Part shown: piece by piece, positions 59,284 to 64,000 of the stretch
Position numbering within the stretch: the stretch's first letter is position 1
How the letters are laid out: the number at the start of each line of letters is the position of its first letter
NCBI RefSeq assembly: GCF_004027225.2
Contig: NC_044277.2
Coordinates: 97,027,552-97,091,551, forward strand
Reading direction: 5' to 3'
Length of the DNA: 64,000 nucleotides
Origin: Strigops habroptila
Lineage: Eukaryota; Chordata; Aves; Psittaciformes; Psittacidae
Made by a program: the position numbers and the translations under genes
Notes under the pieces: generated by a model
The model's database searches: none
What the model was told of the DNA's origin: nothing
Seen by the model: the letters and a program-made list of their open reading frames with translations, nothing else

Positions 59284-61532
59284 CTCCAAAGCTTCATGTT
59301 CATAGGGGATGTGTGGTCTGGCAGTGGCAGGAGTTGGAGAGATCCACCCTGTGCTGGTGCCTTTGGGATAGCCTGGCTCTCTGGAGGACACAGCAGCAGT
59401 CCCATAGCTCCCGAAGGCCATCACTTGTCATGGAGACGGCTGGAGATACCCAATTGCTCTGCAAAAGCTCATGATACTACTGGAGGCACCTGGGCACATC
59501 TCTGGGTTCCACAAGGTGAGGCTCATCCGCTGGTACTCGCTCTGCATTGTTGTGACTCCTAACATCTACCTCGGGTTTTGACCTCCTCTTTTATGCCTGT
59601 GGGCTGTCTCCCAGGCACACTCTGGCCACTTCTCACCCATGAGACGGGGCAGGGAGAAGTCATACATTTCCAAATGTGAAGTGTGGCCGTGCCCAGGGGC
59701 TCCAGCAATATCAGAAACCAGAGCAGCAATGTGCTTGCTGTGACTACACTGCCACCCCTTCCCCTGCGGGAGATCCCCCAGCAGAGAGAGCACTCCTGGA
59801 GACCTGTACATGTCAACCCGGGGCCTCTTACCACTGAGCCAGAGGCCAGTGCTGGCAGCATGCGGTGCCTGCGCCCAAAGCGAGCAGGTCCCTACCCCAC
59901 ATCCCACGTCCCGGAGGATGCAGAGCGGTTGGTTTATCAAATGTGGCATCCCAAAATAAACCCCTGCAAGATTTCTGTGGCCTCAAGCCGCCGTCCTGCA
60001 TTCCCAGACACCCACGAGCAGGGTGGGATAGGGGGAAAATGTGTGTTGAAGGTTTCTAGTTGCAGAGGGGCTGCTGGGCTGCGAAAAGCAGACACAAGCG
60101 CTGGAAGTGTCTGGAAAGCTTCAAGCCTGTTTCCACAGCTCTGCTGTGCCTCTTGGGAGACCTTTCGCTGCGTTATTTCTTAGCAGAAGACCTGCTGCTT
60201 CTTTCTGAGACAAAACAGTTTGCTGTCACCCCCCTCCAAAGCTGAAGCAGCTGCCTGGAGCCCGGGTGCCCCCTGAGCAGCAGAAATGGGAGCACTTGTC
60301 TTCCAAACATCTCTTCTCCCTAAACCTCCCATTCAGCCTGAGAAATGCCCGCGTGGCATGAAGCAGGGCTGATGGTCCCTCACCGGCATCACCTCGTCAT
60401 GAACATCAGGTGCTTCTGAAGCACGGAGGCGTGAAGCTGAGCTTTGCAGCCCTTCTTTGGTGCCCATCCCTCCACTCGTGGTGCTGTGGCTGCAGTTCTC
60501 AGCTTTCCTCCTCAGGGGAGGGTTTGAATTGCTCCAGCTGGTGCCTTCACACCAGATGCAGGTTTTTTTCCGCCTCTTCCATAACTGCAGACAAAAACCT
60601 CGTAATCAAAAGAATAACAAAGCACACAATGGCCCCATCAACTCCCTCAGCCACCGCTTCCGCCAGCTGCTCCTTTCTTTTAAGAGAAAATCTTCCATTA
60701 CTCAACCCTTTCACGAGTTCATGCTTCTTTTTGGGGCCTGGATCCGGTGTTTCACCATGGGGGTGTTTCCTTTCGAGGCGCAGAGGGAAGGGAAGTTGCT
60801 AAACCACGGAGCCAAGCAGCACTCTTGCTGCTGGGGAAATCGGGATACACGGATTTAAAAGCCCAACCTTCCTGTCCCTGTGAGTGCAGCTTTCCCTGCC
60901 GGCTGCTCTGGGCATCCACAGCTCCTCCACTCGCATCCGCAGCTCCTCTATTTCACAGCACAGAACCACGTCCCCGCTGGAAGATCAGTCCAGCTCAAGC
61001 CTCGGGCTCTGAGCCTGCCCCTTCTCTCTCCCCTTTGGGTGCCAAAGGACCTGCAGAGCCTCCTGGTTGCATCTCTGCAGCTTCTGGAAAGAACCTGTGC
61101 ACTCCAGGCTGCCTCCAGCCTGCTCCTGTCCCCGTCGTCAGCTTCCCCAGGGTATCTGCACCCTGGTGTCAGCACCTCCGTCCTGTATGCTGGATGTGTG
61201 CTTGCTCTTAGTCCTGTTGTTTGTCACTAACGGAGTCCTTTATGTCAGCTGTGGTGACTGGATTGTTTTACCGATGGAGTGTAGCTGGTTGTCTCTGAGA
61301 GCAAAAGGCGCTCTGTGGTTCCCAGGGGATGCCGCCAGGCTTCAAGTTCAACAGAGCCTTCCTTCCCTTGGCTTTGTCCATGCTGTTTTGGTAAAGCAGT
61401 GCTTACGGCCGGGGAAGCTCCGCCAAGGATTTCATAGGGAAATTTCTTTGTATGCAAATGAGATGGAGGTTGAACCTTCATCAGCCTCTGGCCGCTGTGA
61501 CACCCTGTGTCACCCAGGGGTTTTCATAGTCT
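59284..61532. other. Intergenic sequence, no gene seen
   Basis: Moderate GC, no recognisable exon, RNA gene or repeat on either strand. Confidence 0.5.
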
Positions 61533-62030
61533 TAGAATCACAGAATGGTTTGGGTTGGAAAGGACCTTAAAGCTCATCCAGTTCCACCCCCTGCCACAGG
61601 CAGGGACACCTTCCACTAGGCCAGGTTGCTCCAAGCCCCGTCCAACCTGGCCTTGAACACTGCCAGGGATGGGGCAGCCACAGCTTCTCTGGGCAACCTG
61701 TGCCAGGGCCTCACCACCCTCACAGGGAAGAACTTCTGCCTCAGATCCCATCTAAATCTCCCCTCTGTCAGTTTAAAGCCATTCCCCCTTGTCCTGTCCC
61801 TACCTGCCCTTGTCAAAAGCCCCTCTCCAGCTTTCTTGTGGGCCCCTTTAGGCACTGGAAGCTGCTCTAAGCTGTCTCCAGAGCCCTCTCTTCCCCAGGC
61901 TGAACAAGCCCAGCTCTCTCAGCCTGTCTCCATAGCAGAGGAGCTCCAGCCCTCGGAGCACCTCTGTGGCATCCTCTGGACCAGATCCCCTCCTCCCTGT
62001 GCTCCCACCCCAGTGCTGAAGCCCCATTGC
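61533..62030 (-). mobile_element. CR1 LINE fragment, minus strand
   Basis: The 3' end lies at the low coordinate (AGAATCACAGAATGGTTTGG). The minus strand encodes the end of CR1 ORF2: [20 protein letters not shown], then [14 protein letters not shown] and [13 protein letters not shown]. About 500 bp remain; 5'-truncated. Confidence 0.93.
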
Positions 62031-63588
62031 TGTGGCAGGGACAGCACGCAAGGACTGGCTGCAGCAGGAAGATGAAGCCTGCGGCTCCCAGTTCCTCCTC
62101 TCAGGACAGAGATAATCACGTCCCTCGCAGGGATGTGGTGAGCCTGTGCCTGCTTCACGTGGGTACTAGCGAGGGAAAAGAGGAGGCAGTGTCACAACCA
62201 GCAACAAAAATAGATCAACTGGATGAAAAATGGCTCAGCTGTTTGAAAACGCTTTGTCGGGTATTTTTGGCCAAGGATCACGCTTTCCCGCCTCCCTCTG
62301 TGAGATCTCAATTGACCTTTCTGTAATTAGTGTTCCCCAGAAGATGAAGCTTAATTAGGTGAGTAGCAACAAGGGGATGCAGGGCACATCTTGGTGGGAT
62401 GCCGTGGAGCGTAGAATTGCATGGGCACACCACCTCCTCCTACTTGGGGTCACGGCTCTTACATCGGGAGACTTCCCTGCTGGGAAGCCCCAGTGGATAT
62501 TGTTCCCAGGATGAGCAGTGCTGCACAGAGAAATAGCGTTGGTGCTCCCAGCATCTCTGAACCAGCTGCTTCAGTAATTGGATTTCCTTGGGAAAGCTGG
62601 AAGTGGCTGCAGGAAGGCAGCTCCCCCCTGGGTCGGGGCCTATCCCCAGTGAACGGAGTGCTGCCAGGGAACGCTTGTGATGTAACCAGGGACTCTGCCA
62701 CCTACCTCAATGCCACTATCCAGCTTTCATCCCTCTAGGAATGCTGAACCTTTCCAAACCTGTCCCACCGACCTCCCCGAGATGGGGCTCTCTTTCCAGC
62801 CAGCACCAGCCCGGTGATGGTCTGATTTTTCAGTGTATGCCCCTTTCCAAACATCACCCCATGCTCGAAGAGCCTGTGGGTCCTTCTGGGTGACCAGCAC
62901 AGCTCAGAATGGCTCCACAGACACCGGGGCTGCGCCATGGGGCAAACGGCCTCCAGTGCTTCCCTTCGGTGCAGCCATCACCATCACTTCTATCTCTAAG
63001 CAAGTGCAGACCCAGGAATCTGTGTCTTTAAGGGCAGTAAGCAGAGGATGATAGACACTCATCAGTGCCTTAACACCCCCCACCCCAACTCCCTCCAGCT
63101 CTGGGCTGATGCCAGAAAAATAATTGGGAAATGTCTCCCCGCCTCAGGAATTCATTCCGAACGGTAAAGGAAGAAGAAAGTGAGTTTTGGCCTTTTCATG
63201 GGATTCAGAGCCGTGAAGCACAAATGAGTGCTGACGTCCGCAAGACCCCCCCTTCACGGCCCTGCGCTCCCCGGCGCCCCCAAAGGGGGCCGGCGCTCGG
63301 CCTGGATCCCAGCACCGACCCACGTGTGAGCCCGGCACGTTGCGGGAGGGCGGCGGCACAACTAGGGCATCCCAAAAAAGCCACCCGGGGCTGCAGCAGC
63401 GGGTGTCACACCCGGAGGCGACCCAGAAACTGGCGGGAGGGGAAGTGTCTGTGTGACAACTGGCACAAACCCCCAGCGGCCGCCCCGAGCGCTGGCCTGG
63501 AAACGCTCCTCCTGCGCTGCGGCAGTGCAGAGCACCACCAGCATCTCCTGTCCGACACCCCCTGGAGCGTTCGGGAGTCACCGGCACA
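62031..63588. other. Intergenic sequence, no gene seen
   Basis: AT-richer sequence with a short CpG-rich patch at 63230-63500 but no exon I can support. Confidence 0.45.
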
Positions 63589-64000
63589 TCAGAATCGTTA
63601 TGGTTGGAAGGGGCCTCTGGAGATCACCCAGTTCAAGGCAGGGCCACCTACAACACGTTACACAGGAATGTGTCCAGGTGGGTTTGGAACGTCTGAAGAC
63701 TCCACAACCCCCCTGGGCAGCCTGTTCCAGTGCTCTGCCACTCTCAGTGCACAGAAGTTCTTCCTCATGTTGAAGTGAAACTTCTTGTGTTTTAGTTTAT
63801 GGCCATTGCTGCTTGTCCTGTCGCTGGGCACCACTGAAAAGAGTCTGGCACCATCCTCCTGGCACCCGCCTCTGAGATATTTATAGGCATTAAAGAGGTC
63901 CCCTCTCAGTCTCTCGGACTCCAGATGTGGCCTCACTAGGGCCGAGAGATGGGGGGACACCTGCACAGCCTCCTTCTTGATATCATACACACGTGTGAAT
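63589..64000 (-). mobile_element. CR1 LINE fragment running off the right edge, minus strand
   Basis: It starts at its 3' side with AGAATCGTTATGGTTGGAAG. The minus strand reads the ORF2 C-terminus: RLRGDLFNAYKYLRGGCQED, then ARLFSVVPSDRTSSNGHKLK and ALRVAEHWNRLPRGVVES. The frame is open to the window edge at 63990. A different CR1 subfamily from the copy at 61533-62030. Confidence 0.93.

Noticed and set aside
63658-63990. A 110-aa open frame at the right edge as a possible host gene
   Set aside because: It is the C-terminal end of CR1 LINE ORF2 in a truncated copy.

Overview
The window is vertebrate nuclear DNA, almost certainly from a bird. It is very GC-rich and gene-dense, its introns are packed with minisatellites, and every recognisable interspersed repeat is a CR1-type LINE; together these are typical of an avian microchromosome. 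All coding content is split into short exons with consensus splice sites. No bacterial, plasmid or CRISPR features are present.

Four complete protein-coding genes lie in the order ATG9B (+), NOS3 (-), KCNH2 (+), AOC1 (-). This is the conserved order of human 7q36 in inverted orientation, so synteny and sequence agree on all four names. The exon chains were rebuilt by reading splice sites and checking codon phase exon by exon; all four close without a frameshift or internal stop. They are ATG9B (13 coding exons, 787 aa, one AT-AC minor-spliceosome intron), NOS3 (26 coding exons, 1171 aa), KCNH2 (15 coding exons, 1178 aa, plus an internal promoter exon for the 1b isoform, 834 aa) and AOC1 (4 coding exons, 753 aa).

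Layout: 1-2955 is the CpG-rich 5' flank or first intron of ATG9B with G-rich minisatellites. 2956-7365 is ATG9B. 7770-20041 is NOS3, tail to tail with ATG9B across a gap of about 400 bp. 20042-25825 is a spacer of several satellites and the KCNH2 CpG promoter. 25826-51765 is KCNH2; its 9 kb intron 5 holds the 1b exon and an inverted pair of CR1 copies, one ending about 22 bp before exon 6. 52070-55218 is AOC1, tail to tail with KCNH2, with a CpG promoter and probable non-coding first exon near 56050. 56350-64000 has no gene I can support: a GGCAT microsatellite, an array of RFX/X-box-like sites ending in a promoter-like X-box plus CCAAT box, and CR1 fragments.

The genes do not form a pathway: autophagy membrane scramblase, endothelial nitric oxide synthase, cardiac rapid delayed-rectifier K+ channel and secreted diamine oxidase. 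They are linked only by ancient synteny. The most useful observations are the intact NOS3 buried in hard-to-sequence repeats, the U12 AT-AC intron in ATG9B, the 31-bp intronic hairpin in KCNH2, the CR1 end against the KCNH2 exon 6 acceptor, and the conserved KCNH2 1b exon. I found no wholly undescribed biological system.
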